Program-made: the position numbers and the translations under genes
Source of the DNA: Comamonadaceae bacterium
Lineage (GTDB): Bacteria; Pseudomonadota; Gammaproteobacteria; Burkholderiales; Burkholderiaceae_C
Direction: 5' to 3'
NCBI GenBank assembly: GCA_947448745.1
Contig: CANFOQ010000001.1
Location: 1-64,000, forward strand
Length of the DNA: 64,000 bases
Notes under the pieces: generated by a model
Database searches by the model: none
The model's input: the letters and a program-made list of their open reading frames with translations, nothing else
Told to the model about the DNA's origin: nothing
Shown: in pieces, positions 8,561-17,109 of the stretch
Numbering within the stretch: the first letter of the stretch is position 1
Layout of the letters: each line of letters begins with the position of its first letter

Positions 8561-9277
8561 ATGCCTGCCTCGACCGTTGCCAGCCCGTATCGGTGCGCGA
8601 ACTGTCATGCACGAGTGGTTTGTTTGCCGGCCCACTTGAATGAGTTTGAGCTCGAAGCCGTCCATCAAATCGTGCAGCTTCGCAAGTCCATCAAAAAGGG
8701 CAGCCGCTTGTTCAGAGCGGGCATGAAGTTTCATGCCATCTACACGGTGCGTGCCGGGTTTTTCAAAACCAGCTTGCATTCAGCCCAAGGCGATGTGCAA
8801 CTCTTGGGTTTTCACATGAATGGCGACAGCATGGGTTTGGATGGCATGGCCACCGAGCGCTATCAATCCGATGCCATCGCCTTAGAAGACTCGGAGGTGT
8901 GTGTCATCCCCTTCCAAGACATCGAACAACTGTCGCGCATTTCGCCAGCGTTTCAACGGCATTTTTTACAGCGCTTGAGCCAAGAAATTGTGCGCGAGCA
9001 CCAAGGCTCGCGGATGTTGTCGCACATGACAGCGCTGCAAAGGGTGGCGGGTTTCATCCAAGGTCTGAGCCAGCGTCTGCATGCTTGTGGGTTTTCTCGC
9101 CATGATGTGCTGCTGCGCATGACCCGCATCGACATGGGGCAGTTTCTGGGGTTGACGCAGGAAACCGTTTGCCGCACCCTGACCAAGCTGGCGGGCAATG
9201 GCGTGGTGGCCATCGACCGTCGTCATTTGCGCATCTTGAACATGGCGGCCTTGGAGCGCATCACCAGCAGCTCGTAG
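8561..9277 (+). CDS. fnr: FNR-type [4Fe-4S] oxygen-responsive regulator
   Basis: The 238-aa protein has the N-terminal cluster C-x2-C-x5-C (Cys12, Cys15, Cys21) and a fourth cysteine at Cys114 (SEVCVIPF), the ligand set of FNR. The helix-turn-helix contains LGLTQETVCRTLTKL. The conserved Glu and Arg that read TTGAT are present, but the usual Ser is replaced by Cys. It would switch anaerobic or microaerobic gene expression. The ATG at 8561 was chosen; a TTG 33 bp upstream is an alternative. The protein is firmly identified, its regulon is not. Confidence 0.93.
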   Translation: MPASTVASPYRCANCHARVVCLPAHLNEFELEAVHQIVQLRKSIKKGSRLFRAGMKFHAIYTVRAGFFKTSLHSAQGDVQLLGFHMNGDSMGLDGMATERYQSDAIALEDSEVCVIPFQDIEQLSRISPAFQRHFLQRLSQEIVREHQGSRMLSHMTALQRVAGFIQGLSQRLHACGFSRHDVLLRMTRIDMGQFLGLTQETVCRTLTKLAGNGVVAIDRRHLRILNMAALERITSSS

Positions 9278-9289
9278 GCGCAGCTTGCG

Positions 9290-10495
9290 CTAAATGGCAT
9301 CGCGCTTGGCCAACTCGGGAAACAATTTCAACCAACCCAACGCCACCAGCACCGTGCCCACACCACCGGCCACCACGGAGGCCACCGGCCCCCACAACGC
9401 AGCGGTCAGGCCGGATTCAAATTCACCCAATTCATTGGACGCCCCAATGAACACCCCATTGACCGCGGCCACCCGGCCACGCATCTCGTCGGGGGTTTCC
9501 AGTTGCATCAAGGTCAGGCGTGTGACCACGCTGATGTTGTCGGCCGCGCCACAAGCGGCCAAGGCCAGCAGCGACAGGGTGAAGTTCTCGGACAAACCAA
9601 ACACCATCGAGCCCACCCCAAAGACCGCCACAGCAGCCAGCAATTTGTAGCCGACCATGCGCTTGATCGGCCAGCGGGTGATGATGATGGACATGCACAA
9701 AGCGCCCACGGCTGGGGCCGAGCGAAGCAGGCCCAATCCATCGGGGCCGACATGCAGAATGTCCCGCGCAAAAATGGGCAACAAGGCGGTGGCGCCGCCC
9801 AACAACACCGCGAACAAATCCAAGGAAATGGCACCCAGCAACACCTTGCGCTCCCAGACAAAGGCCACGCCTGCAAACAGCGATTGCCAGCCCAGGCTGT
9901 TGGGCCGCACCACATGCTGATAGCGCACCAACAAGGTCAACACAGACGAGATGCCAAACAACACGGCACACACCCCGTACACCGTGAGTGCGCCGGTCAA
10001 ATACAAAAAGCCGCCAATGGCCGGGCCGCCAATCACCGCCACCTCCACCCCGGTGGAACTCAAGGCGATGGCACGTTGAAACAGGTCTTTGGGCACCAGC
10101 AAGGGGGTGATGGCCTGTTGGGCGGGCATCTGAAACGAGCGGGTCAAGCCGAGCACCAAGGCCACCGAAAAAATCAGTTCGCGGCTGGCTTGGCCCTGCC
10201 ACGTGGCCACACCCAAGACCACCGACACGCTGGCCAAAACCAACATGCACGTGGCGAAGATGCGCCCGCGATGCAGTCGGTCCACCACCTGTCCCGCCGG
10301 CAAGGCCATCAGCAGCGCGGGCAAAAATTGAATCAACCCCACCAAGCCCAAGTCCCAGGCACTGCCGGTCAATTCGTAGAGGTGCCAGCCGATGGCCAGC
10401 ATCAGCATTTGGTGGGCGGAGATGCCAAAAATGCGGGCGAACCAAAAGCGCATGAACTGGCGTTGCGCCAGCAGTTCAGAAAAAGACGAGTTCAT
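9290..10495 (-). CDS. MFS transporter, EntS/MFS_3-like exporter
   Basis: The 401-aa protein is almost entirely hydrophobic with about 11-12 predicted membrane helices. It has the MFS loop patterns GQVVDRLHRGRIF and DEMRGRVAAVNGVFIGASNELGEF of the enterobactin-exporter-like branch. It likely exports a small molecule across the inner membrane by proton antiport; the substrate is unknown. The start at 10495 (MNSSFSELLAQRQF) is preferred over an upstream GTG or ATG. It is divergent from the BMP-binding protein gene. Confidence 0.85.
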   Translation of the reverse strand: MNSSFSELLAQRQFMRFWFARIFGISAHQMLMLAIGWHLYELTGSAWDLGLVGLIQFLPALLMALPAGQVVDRLHRGRIFATCMLVLASVSVVLGVATWQGQASRELIFSVALVLGLTRSFQMPAQQAITPLLVPKDLFQRAIALSSTGVEVAVIGGPAIGGFLYLTGALTVYGVCAVLFGISSVLTLLVRYQHVVRPNSLGWQSLFAGVAFVWERKVLLGAISLDLFAVLLGGATALLPIFARDILHVGPDGLGLLRSAPAVGALCMSIIITRWPIKRMVGYKLLAAVAVFGVGSMVFGLSENFTLSLLALAACGAADNISVVTRLTLMQLETPDEMRGRVAAVNGVFIGASNELGEFESGLTAALWGPVASVVAGGVGTVLVALGWLKLFPELAKRDAI

Positions 10496-10598
10496 GCGGG
10501 GATTGTCGGCGGTCTGTGTTTGGCCCCGGTGCCGGGTTGCCCCGTCGTGCACCACGGGTGTGCGGCGCGCACCAATTTGCGGCTTTTGAAATTAGCAC

Positions 10599-10626
10599 AT
10601 GATTTTGAAAAACATATATAAATCAT
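10599..10626. promoter_or_regulatory. Inverted repeat in the MFS/BMP divergent promoter region
   Basis: ATGATTT and AAATCAT are separated by 14 bp in an AT-rich stretch with a TATATA core. The location between divergent genes suits an operator or promoter. No regulator can be named. Confidence 0.3.
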
Positions 10627-10714
10627 ATAGTTACAAAAATTGAAGGGTGGCATTGATCCTGCGTAAGAGGTCATTGTCAGAACTTTTCTGGCGCAACTTC
10701 AGGAGCCCTCCCCC

Positions 10715-11797
10715 ATGACCCAACGTCGCCAATTCATCGCCTCCGGTCTCGCCGCTGCCGCCAGTGCCGTGTTGCCCCAAGCCAGCTTGGCTGCCGACAA
10801 ACTCAAGATCGGCTTTGTTTACCCCGGCCCCATCGCCGACTCCGGCTGGACCTACCAGCACGACCTGGGTCGCAAGATGGTGGAGAAAGAATTCGGCAGC
10901 AAGGTGGAAACCGTGTATGTGGAAAAAGTGCCCGAATCGGCCGATGCGGAACGCGTCATGCGCGACCTGATTGCCAACGGCTGCAACATGATCTTCACCA
11001 CTTCCTTTGGCTTCATGAACCCCACCATCAAGGTGGCGGCCGACAACCCCAAGGTGGTGTTCGAGCATTGCTCGGGCTACAAAACCGCCGCCAATGTGGG
11101 CATCTACCAAACCCGCTTTTACGAAGGCGCGTATTTGCTGGGCATCTTGGCTGGCCTGAAAACCAAAACCAATGTGCTGGGCTATGTGGCCCCCTTCCCC
11201 ATCCCCGAAGTGATTCGGAATTTGGACGCCTTTGTGCTGGGCGCGAAAAGCGTGAACCCGAAAATCACCGCCAAAGTGGTCTGGGTCAACACCTGGTATG
11301 ACCCCGTGAAAGAGCAAGAAGCCGCTTTGAGCCTGATCAACAATGGCGCTGACACGCTCTACCAAAACACCGACTCCACCGCCATTGTTCAACTCGCCGA
11401 ATCCAAGGGCGTTTACGCCTTTGGTCAAGACTCGGACATGTCCCGCTTTGGACCACGCGCACATTTGTCGGGCAACACCTTGAACTGGGGCGTGTACTAC
11501 GTGCACAAGGTGCGGCAAATGTTGGAAGGCAAGTGGAAATCCGAGGACACCAAATGGGGCATGAAAGAAGGTATCGTGCAAGTGGTCAAGCCCAACAAGG
11601 AAGTGCCTGCGGCGGCCTTGGCCACTTTTGAGAAAACCAAGGCAGGTATTCTCTCGGGCAAGTTCCACCCGTTCACCGGCCCGATCAAAGACACTGACGG
11701 CACCGTGCGGGTGGCCGCCGGTAAAACCATCAGCGAAGAGGAAATATGGCAAATGAAATGGTATGTGGATGGCGTCGTGGGCAAGCAACCCACGTGA
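10715..11797 (+). CDS. BMP family ABC transporter substrate-binding protein
   Basis: The 360-aa protein starts MTQRRQFIASGLAAAASAV, a Tat-type or basic Sec signal, followed by KIGFVYPGPIADSGWTYQHD, the signature of BMP/PnrA-like periplasmic proteins. Family members usually bind purine nucleosides or related compounds for an ABC importer. No permease or ATPase gene is adjacent, so the membrane partner must be encoded elsewhere. It is followed by a flavin reductase (9-bp gap) and a nucleoside deaminase, which suggests uptake and catabolism of a purine-like compound. Confidence 0.9.
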   Translation: MTQRRQFIASGLAAAASAVLPQASLAADKLKIGFVYPGPIADSGWTYQHDLGRKMVEKEFGSKVETVYVEKVPESADAERVMRDLIANGCNMIFTTSFGFMNPTIKVAADNPKVVFEHCSGYKTAANVGIYQTRFYEGAYLLGILAGLKTKTNVLGYVAPFPIPEVIRNLDAFVLGAKSVNPKITAKVVWVNTWYDPVKEQEAALSLINNGADTLYQNTDSTAIVQLAESKGVYAFGQDSDMSRFGPRAHLSGNTLNWGVYYVHKVRQMLEGKWKSEDTKWGMKEGIVQVVKPNKEVPAAALATFEKTKAGILSGKFHPFTGPIKDTDGTVRVAAGKTISEEEIWQMKWYVDGVVGKQPT

Positions 11798-11806
11798 TGC
11801 CTCAGC

Positions 11807-12442
11807 ATGACTGAGGTTGATTTCGAGCAGCTCAGCAGCTATCAGCGCTACAAGCTGATGGCCAGTCTGATCGTCCCGCGCCCGATTGCCTTGGTCACCT
11901 CGATGGGGGTCAACGGCGTGGCCAATGCCGCGCCGTTTTCCATGTTCAACATGGTCGGCGAAGACCCGCCCATCTTGATGTTGAGCCTCAACCGACTGAG
12001 TGATGGTCGGCTCAAAGACACGGCGGCCAACATCTTGGCCAGCCGTGAATTTGTGGTGCACATGACCGATGAAGCCATGGCCCAACAAATGCACGCTTGT
12101 GGCGAGGCCCTGCCGGCCGATGTGAGTGAATTGACCCACGTGGGCTTGACCTCGGCACCCTCGCACACGGTGAAGCCACCGCGCATCGTTGAAGCCCCGG
12201 TCGCCTTCGAATGTGTTTTGCATGAAACCATGGAGACCGACAGCCGCTATGTGTTCATCGGCCGCGTGAAGTGGATGAGCGCACGTGACGGCCTGATTGA
12301 CACCCAAGCCTGGCGCGTGAACCTGCGCGACTACCATCCGGTGGCGCGTTTTGGCGCGAGTTTTTACACCACCACCCGCGACCGGTTTGCCATTGAAGAT
12401 GGCCCCGGGCCTGCGGCCCCCAACCCGATTGACGCACTTTGA
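11807..12442 (+). CDS. Flavin reductase family protein (FMN-binding split barrel)
   Basis: The 211-aa protein matches the flavin-reductase-like split barrel. It has PRPIALVTSMGVNGVANAAPFS near the N-terminus, GEDPPILMLS, and a C-terminal YHPVARFGASFY. Family members bind FMN and often supply reduced flavin to an oxygenase; no oxygenase is adjacent. It is the middle gene of a three-gene operon between the BMP protein and the deaminase. Confidence 0.85.
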   Translation: MTEVDFEQLSSYQRYKLMASLIVPRPIALVTSMGVNGVANAAPFSMFNMVGEDPPILMLSLNRLSDGRLKDTAANILASREFVVHMTDEAMAQQMHACGEALPADVSELTHVGLTSAPSHTVKPPRIVEAPVAFECVLHETMETDSRYVFIGRVKWMSARDGLIDTQAWRVNLRDYHPVARFGASFYTTTRDRFAIEDGPGPAAPNPIDAL

Positions 12443-12451
12443 AAGACCACC

Positions 12452-12928
12452 ATGTTCAACCAAGCTGATGAACACTTCATGCAAACCGCCATCGAAGCCT
12501 CCGTGACCGCCTTCGAAGCGGGCGACATGCCGTTTGGCGCGGTGCTCACTTCAGCCCAAGGTGAAGGCCTTTTGGTGGCCCGCAACAACCAAGTCACCAG
12601 TGGTGACTGCACCGGCCACGCCGAAATGGTGTTGGTGCGTGAAGCCACGCGATTGCTTGGTGCGCAAAGCATGGTGGGGGCCACGGTGTATGCCAGCGGT
12701 GAGCCTTGCGCCATGTGCAGTGGGGCCATGTTTTGGGCCAAGATTCACCGCGTGGTGTATGCCGCCACCACGCAAGACATTGCCGATGCCTTGGGTGCGC
12801 CGATGTTGCCCATCACCAGCAGCACGGTGTTGGCCCAAGCCGTGCCGGCCATGCAGGTGCAAGGTCCCCTGTTGCGAGCGCCTGCCGTGGCCGTGCTGCA
12901 ACGTGTGGGTCAGCCAGCCGCAGTTTGA
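12452..12928 (+). CDS. Nucleoside/guanine deaminase (CDA-fold zinc enzyme)
   Basis: The 158-aa protein has the zinc and catalytic motif HAEMVLVREATR and PCAMCSGAMFWA of the cytidine deaminase superfamily. The length and motif spacing resemble guanine deaminases (GuaD-like) rather than TadA. It would release ammonia from a purine or related base in the cytoplasm. It overlaps the convergent GntR gene by 19 bp. Substrate is inferred from its BMP-binding neighbour. Confidence 0.85.
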   Translation: MFNQADEHFMQTAIEASVTAFEAGDMPFGAVLTSAQGEGLLVARNNQVTSGDCTGHAEMVLVREATRLLGAQSMVGATVYASGEPCAMCSGAMFWAKIHRVVYAATTQDIADALGAPMLPITSSTVLAQAVPAMQVQGPLLRAPAVAVLQRVGQPAAV

Positions 12929-13593
12929 GGATCCGAAAAATCGTTGCCGATGCGCTCAACAATGAACGCGGCGGTCGTCATGATGTGATGCCGCGCTTGG
13001 GCTTCCGCTTCATCGCCATTGCCTGACGCGATGGCGTTCAACATGATTTCATGTTGGTCCCAAACATCTCGCGGTTTTTCATTGCGCATCAACACCTCGC
13101 CCATCACGCGCTGCGTGTAGGTCCAATAGGTGTCCATGGTGGGTGAAATCAAGGCGTTGTCCGACAGACCATAGACAAACTGGTGAAAGGCTTTGTCGGC
13201 ATTGATCAGGTCACGCACTTTGCCGCTTTTGACGGCTTCGCGGCCTTTGTCAATCAGGGCCGCGCCCTTGGTGGCAGCCACCTTCGAATTGAGTTCAGCG
13301 GCTTTGCGAAAAGCCAAACCCTCTAGCACCGCACGCACTTCGTACATCTGGTTGATGTAAGCCGGGTCGAGGGGGGCGACGATCAAGCCGCGGCCCGGGG
13401 CATCGCGCAACAAGCCTTGGTTGCGCAACAACAGCAGCGCTTGTTGCACCGGTTGGCGCGACACACCCAATGCTGAGGCCAATTGTTCTTGGATGATGCG
13501 GGTGCCGGGGGTGAGTTTGCCGGTGGCAATTTCCACCAAGATGGCATCAAGGACTTGTTCAGCCAAATTGGGCTGGATGGACAACATCTTCAT
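12910..13593 (-). CDS. GntR family regulator with FCD ligand-binding domain
   Basis: The 227-aa protein has an N-terminal winged helix (QEQLASALGVSRQPVQQALLLLRNQ, written here in parts: QEQLASALGVS then RQPVQQALL) and an all-helical FCD domain with acidic and histidine residues that usually bind a metal and an organic acid. The start at the ATG giving MKMLSIQPNLAEQV was chosen. It lies 31 bp downstream of the TPP-enzyme gene on the same strand, so it probably belongs to that operon. Its likely operator is the 16-bp palindrome at 15430-15445. Confidence 0.9.
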   Translation of the reverse strand: MKMLSIQPNLAEQVLDAILVEIATGKLTPGTRIIQEQLASALGVSRQPVQQALLLLRNQGLLRDAPGRGLIVAPLDPAYINQMYEVRAVLEGLAFRKAAELNSKVAATKGAALIDKGREAVKSGKVRDLINADKAFHQFVYGLSDNALISPTMDTYWTYTQRVMGEVLMRNEKPRDVWDQHEIMLNAIASGNGDEAEAQARHHIMTTAAFIVERIGNDFSDPQTAAG

Positions 13594-13624
13594 ACAACAC
13601 TCGTTCTTTTCATCGCTAAAAGCG

Positions 13625-15385
13625 TCAGGTGTTGGCAGGGTTTGAACCCTGACGCCAAACGCGTTCCGCATCATCCCATGAACTGAGTGCTTGCAAGTCC
13701 GGCACCCAGGCAAGACCCGACTTGGCGTCGGAGGATACCGCTTCGGGTGTGACCAACACATCCAACAAAGCGGGTAAGTTTTTCAACGCTGTTTCAATGG
13801 CGGCGGGCAAGTCTTCAGCGCGTTCGACGCGCTGCGCATGCATGCCAAATGCTTGGGCCATGGCCGCATGGTCGGCAAATTGCAAACGCGTCCCGACCAC
13901 CTTGCCATGGGTTTCTTGTTGATCACGCACTTCAATGGCCCAAGCCCCGTTGTTGGCGACCACGATCAACACCGGGGCCTTGTGCCGAACAGCGGTGTCG
14001 ATTTCCATCGCGTTGAAACCAAAAGCGCCGTCGCCGGTGGCCACCACCACGGTTTTGTCGGGGCACACCAAGCTGGCGGCAATGCCAAACGGTGTGCCAA
14101 TGCCAATGCAGCCCAAGGGACCGGGATCAAGGTAATGCGGCGAAGACAAACCCACCCGTGCAAAGCTCAAGAAGTCACCGCCGTCGGCGACCACCACCGA
14201 ATCAGCAGGCAAGGCCTCTTTCAATGCAGCCAACACGCGGTTGGGGTGCATCAAGCCATCACTGCCGGGCGCTTCTTGTTGCATGCTGTGCTGGAGTTTC
14301 TCAACGCGTTGCAGATGCTTTTGACGCAAGCCCGCAGACCAGGCTTTGTCGGTGGCCGGTGTTTGGTGTTGGCCTTGCTTCAGCAGGGCTTGCAAGCTCA
14401 GGTTGACGTCGCCCAGCAACTCCACATCAGCGCGTCGGTTGTCGCGCAACTCGGCCGCGTTGTCGCTCAGGCGAATGAACTTGACCGGGCCAAACACAGC
14501 GGGCGACCCAAAGGCCAATTGAAAATCGAGTTTGCGTCCCAGTGTCACCACCACATCGGCCGATTGCATCACTTGGCCCCGCATCGCGGCCACCACGCTG
14601 TCGTGGCTGTCGGGCACCAAACCACGGCTCTCACCGGTGTCCAAATAGACCGCACCGAGTGTTTCCAAAAGCTGCTGCAACGCAGCTGAACTGCCCCGCG
14701 CCCCGCGACCGGCAATGAACAGAGGCCGTTTGGCTTGCCACAACACCTTTGCAGCGGCTTGCACATCGGCTTCATCGGCCGTCAAGCGCGGCAAACGCAG
14801 GGGTTTGAAATGCTCGGGCAACAACACCGCAGGGCTGGGTTGACGGCGCAACACATCGACCGGGAAATCGATGAACACCGGGCCACTTTCACCGCCCTGC
14901 CCCATGGCGCAGGCCAGGGCTTCGTACAAATTGGACAAGACCAAATCGGGGTGGCGCACGGTGCGGGCAAAGCGGGTGATGCTTTGCACCAAAGGGATGT
15001 GCGACATGTCCTGCAAACCACCACGGTGTTCTTGCGCCATGGGCGGGGTGCCTGAAATGACCAGCACCGGTGCCCGCGCCACATGGGCATTGGCGATGCC
15101 GGTGATGGCGTTGGTCACGCCCGGTCCGGCGGTCACCAAGGCGACGCCAGGACGGCCGGTCAACTCGGCTTCTGCATGCGCCATGTAGACCGCAGCCCGC
15201 TCGTCTCGGGTGTCGATGATGCGGATGCCGTGTGCATCCAAACGCATCCAAATCGGCATGATGTGGCCCCCGCACAAGCCGTAAACCCTTGTCACGCCTT
15301 GACTTTTTAAAAACAAGGCGATCAGGTCGGCAATGCTGTCACAGCGGGTTGGCGGGTGTAGTGTCGCGTCCAATTTCAGGTCCAT
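13625..15385 (-). CDS. Thiamine-pyrophosphate enzyme (acetolactate synthase / oxalyl-CoA decarboxylase superfamily)
   Basis: The 586-aa protein has the three-domain layout of TPP decarboxylases. The catalytic Glu lies in DTRDERAAVYMA, and the TPP/Mg motif is GDGAFGFNAMEIDTAV followed by VANNGAW. Relatives include acetolactate synthase, oxalyl-CoA decarboxylase and 2-hydroxyacyl-CoA lyase. Pairing with a divergent acyl-CoA ligase favours an acyl-CoA substrate, but no CoA-binding residues could be confirmed. The ATG at 15385 is preferred to a TTG 18 bp upstream. It is followed by the GntR gene in the same direction. Confidence 0.85.
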   Translation of the reverse strand: MDLKLDATLHPPTRCDSIADLIALFLKSQGVTRVYGLCGGHIMPIWMRLDAHGIRIIDTRDERAAVYMAHAEAELTGRPGVALVTAGPGVTNAITGIANAHVARAPVLVISGTPPMAQEHRGGLQDMSHIPLVQSITRFARTVRHPDLVLSNLYEALACAMGQGGESGPVFIDFPVDVLRRQPSPAVLLPEHFKPLRLPRLTADEADVQAAAKVLWQAKRPLFIAGRGARGSSAALQQLLETLGAVYLDTGESRGLVPDSHDSVVAAMRGQVMQSADVVVTLGRKLDFQLAFGSPAVFGPVKFIRLSDNAAELRDNRRADVELLGDVNLSLQALLKQGQHQTPATDKAWSAGLRQKHLQRVEKLQHSMQQEAPGSDGLMHPNRVLAALKEALPADSVVVADGGDFLSFARVGLSSPHYLDPGPLGCIGIGTPFGIAASLVCPDKTVVVATGDGAFGFNAMEIDTAVRHKAPVLIVVANNGAWAIEVRDQQETHGKVVGTRLQFADHAAMAQAFGMHAQRVERAEDLPAAIETALKNLPALLDVLVTPEAVSSDAKSGLAWVPDLQALSSWDDAERVWRQGSNPANT

Positions 15386-15429
15386 GGTGAAAAATGTGGG
15401 CAAAGAGGTCTAGGGATAATACTGATCGA

Positions 15430-15445
15430 ATTCTGAATTCAGAAT
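15430..15445. promoter_or_regulatory. Perfect 16-bp palindrome, candidate GntR operator
   Basis: ATTCTGAATTCAGAAT reads identically on both strands. It lies between the divergent TPP-enzyme gene (start 15385) and acyl-CoA ligase gene (start 15499). The position fits an operator that controls both promoters, and the GntR/FCD regulator encoded in the TPP operon is the natural candidate to bind it. Confidence 0.6.
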
Positions 15446-15498
15446 ACTATATTTCGGGTTCCCGCACAAATCAAGTCGCCAAAAACCCGAGCCCACCC

Positions 15499-17067
15499 GT
15501 GAGACAGTTGTTCAACATTTCCGAGATGCTGCAAACCCATGCGCGGTTGCGGCCCACCCGCATGGGTGCCTGTGACAGCCGCCGCAGCCTGAACTATGTG
15601 GAATGGCACAACCGGGCCAGTGCCCTGGCCAGTGGATTGATGGCGCAAGGTTTGCAAGCGGGTGAACGCGTGGCGGTGCTGGCCTACAACCGCATCGAAT
15701 GGCTGGAGATGTATGTGGCCTTGGCCCGCGCCGGTTTGGTGGCCCTGCCCTTGAATTTCCGTTTGGTGAGTGAAGAACTGGCCTACATCCTGAAAGACGC
15801 GCAAGTGAGCGCCTTGGTCTGCGCCCAATCCTTGCAAGACAAAGTGCTGCCCATCACGGGCACCCTGCCACTCAAAACTTGTGTGCAATTGGACGGCCCC
15901 ACAGAAGCGGGCTGGATCGATTACGAAACCCTGATACAACAAGCCCCGGCTCAACATGACTGGCCGAAGGTTGACCCGAAACAAACCTGTGCCTTGATGT
16001 ACACCTCGGGCACCACCGGCAAACCCAAGGGCGCGATTCGCAGCCACGAAGCCAGCACCTTGATGGCCTATGCCACGGCACTGGACATGGGCTTCACGGT
16101 GAATGACAAGGCCTTGTTGGTGATGCCGCTGTGCCATGCCAACTCTTTGTACTTCGCCAACACCTTCATCCACTTGGGTGCCTGCATCGTGGTGGACGAC
16201 CGTGCCAGCTTTGACCCCGAGCATTTGTTGATGCTGCTGTCCAAGCATGAGATCACCTTCACCTCGATGGTGCCCACGCACTACATCATGATGCTGGCCT
16301 TGCCAGAAGATGTGAAAAAGAATTACGCCACCCAAAGTGTGGGTCGCTTGTTGGTCTCTTCGGCCCCTGCCAATGCCAACTTGAAACGTGCCATTCAACA
16401 CATGTTTCCCAACGGCCAGCTCTATGAGTTGTATGGCTCCACCGAGGCCGGCTGGGTCACCTTGTTGCGCCCCGAAGAACAACTGCGCAAGCTGGGCTCG
16501 GTGGGCCGCGAATGGGTCGGTAGCGGCCCCATCAAATTGCTGGATGCGCAGCGCCAAGAGGTGCCCGATGGTGAGGTGGGCGAGTTGTACTCCTGCACCT
16601 CCTATGCCTTTGAAGGTTATTGGGGTGCGCCCGAAAAAACCGCTGAAGCCTTCGCGGATGCCTGGTGCTCCGTGGGTGACATGGCCATGCGCGACGCCGA
16701 TGGCTTCATCTGGCTGATGGACCGCAAAAGCAACATGATCATCAGCGGCGGTGAAAACATTTATCCCTCCGAAGTGGAAGCCGTGTTGTGTGCTCATGCT
16801 GCCGTGCAAGAAGCCGCTGTGATTGGCATTCCCCACGAGAAATGGGGCGAAACCGTGCTGGCGGTGGTGGTCACCAAAGCAGCGCAAGACTGCAGCGCTG
16901 ACGACTTGAAGCAATGGTGCAAGGAACGCTTGGCAGGCTACAAACAACCACGCCAGATTGAATTCATCAGTGCCCAAGACATGCCCCGCACCGCCACCGG
17001 AAAAATTGTGCACCGCCGCTTGCGCGACCTGCTGGCCCAACGCTTGCCTGAAACGGCGACCCACTGA
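15499..17067 (+). CDS. AMP-forming acyl-CoA synthetase
   Basis: The roughly 522-aa ANL-superfamily ligase has the P-loop YTSGTTGKPKGA and the A5 motif LYGSTEAGW. It also has the A7/A8 hinge DRKSNMIISGGENIYPSEVE and the catalytic lysine in PRTATGKIVHRRL. It activates a carboxylate through an acyl-adenylate to acyl-CoA. No good ATG lies at the conserved start, so GTG 15499 (then RQLFNISEML) is chosen; the frame is open upstream to 15394. It is followed 42 bp later by the Rieske gene, likely in one operon. The substrate is unknown. Confidence 0.9.
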   Translation: MRQLFNISEMLQTHARLRPTRMGACDSRRSLNYVEWHNRASALASGLMAQGLQAGERVAVLAYNRIEWLEMYVALARAGLVALPLNFRLVSEELAYILKDAQVSALVCAQSLQDKVLPITGTLPLKTCVQLDGPTEAGWIDYETLIQQAPAQHDWPKVDPKQTCALMYTSGTTGKPKGAIRSHEASTLMAYATALDMGFTVNDKALLVMPLCHANSLYFANTFIHLGACIVVDDRASFDPEHLLMLLSKHEITFTSMVPTHYIMMLALPEDVKKNYATQSVGRLLVSSAPANANLKRAIQHMFPNGQLYELYGSTEAGWVTLLRPEEQLRKLGSVGREWVGSGPIKLLDAQRQEVPDGEVGELYSCTSYAFEGYWGAPEKTAEAFADAWCSVGDMAMRDADGFIWLMDRKSNMIISGGENIYPSEVEAVLCAHAAVQEAAVIGIPHEKWGETVLAVVVTKAAQDCSADDLKQWCKERLAGYKQPRQIEFISAQDMPRTATGKIVHRRLRDLLAQRLPETATH

Positions 17068-17109
17068 ACCCCATTGATTGAAACGACAAACCGACCCGTG
17101 ACCTCCACC

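Noticed and set aside
9278-9290. Small GCGCA/TGCGC hairpin between fnr and the MFS gene
   Set aside because: The 5-bp stem with a 3-nt loop and no T-run is too weak to call a terminator.
10631-12484. A 617-codon open frame on the minus strand
   Set aside because: It is antisense to the BMP-binding and flavin reductase genes, is rich in His and Gly and has no domain. It is a shadow of high-GC codon use.
13622-13655. Long inverted repeat with an inner AGGGTTTGAACCCT palindrome
   Set aside because: It overlaps the end of the TPP-enzyme coding sequence and has no T-run, so coding constraint or chance is as likely as a terminator.
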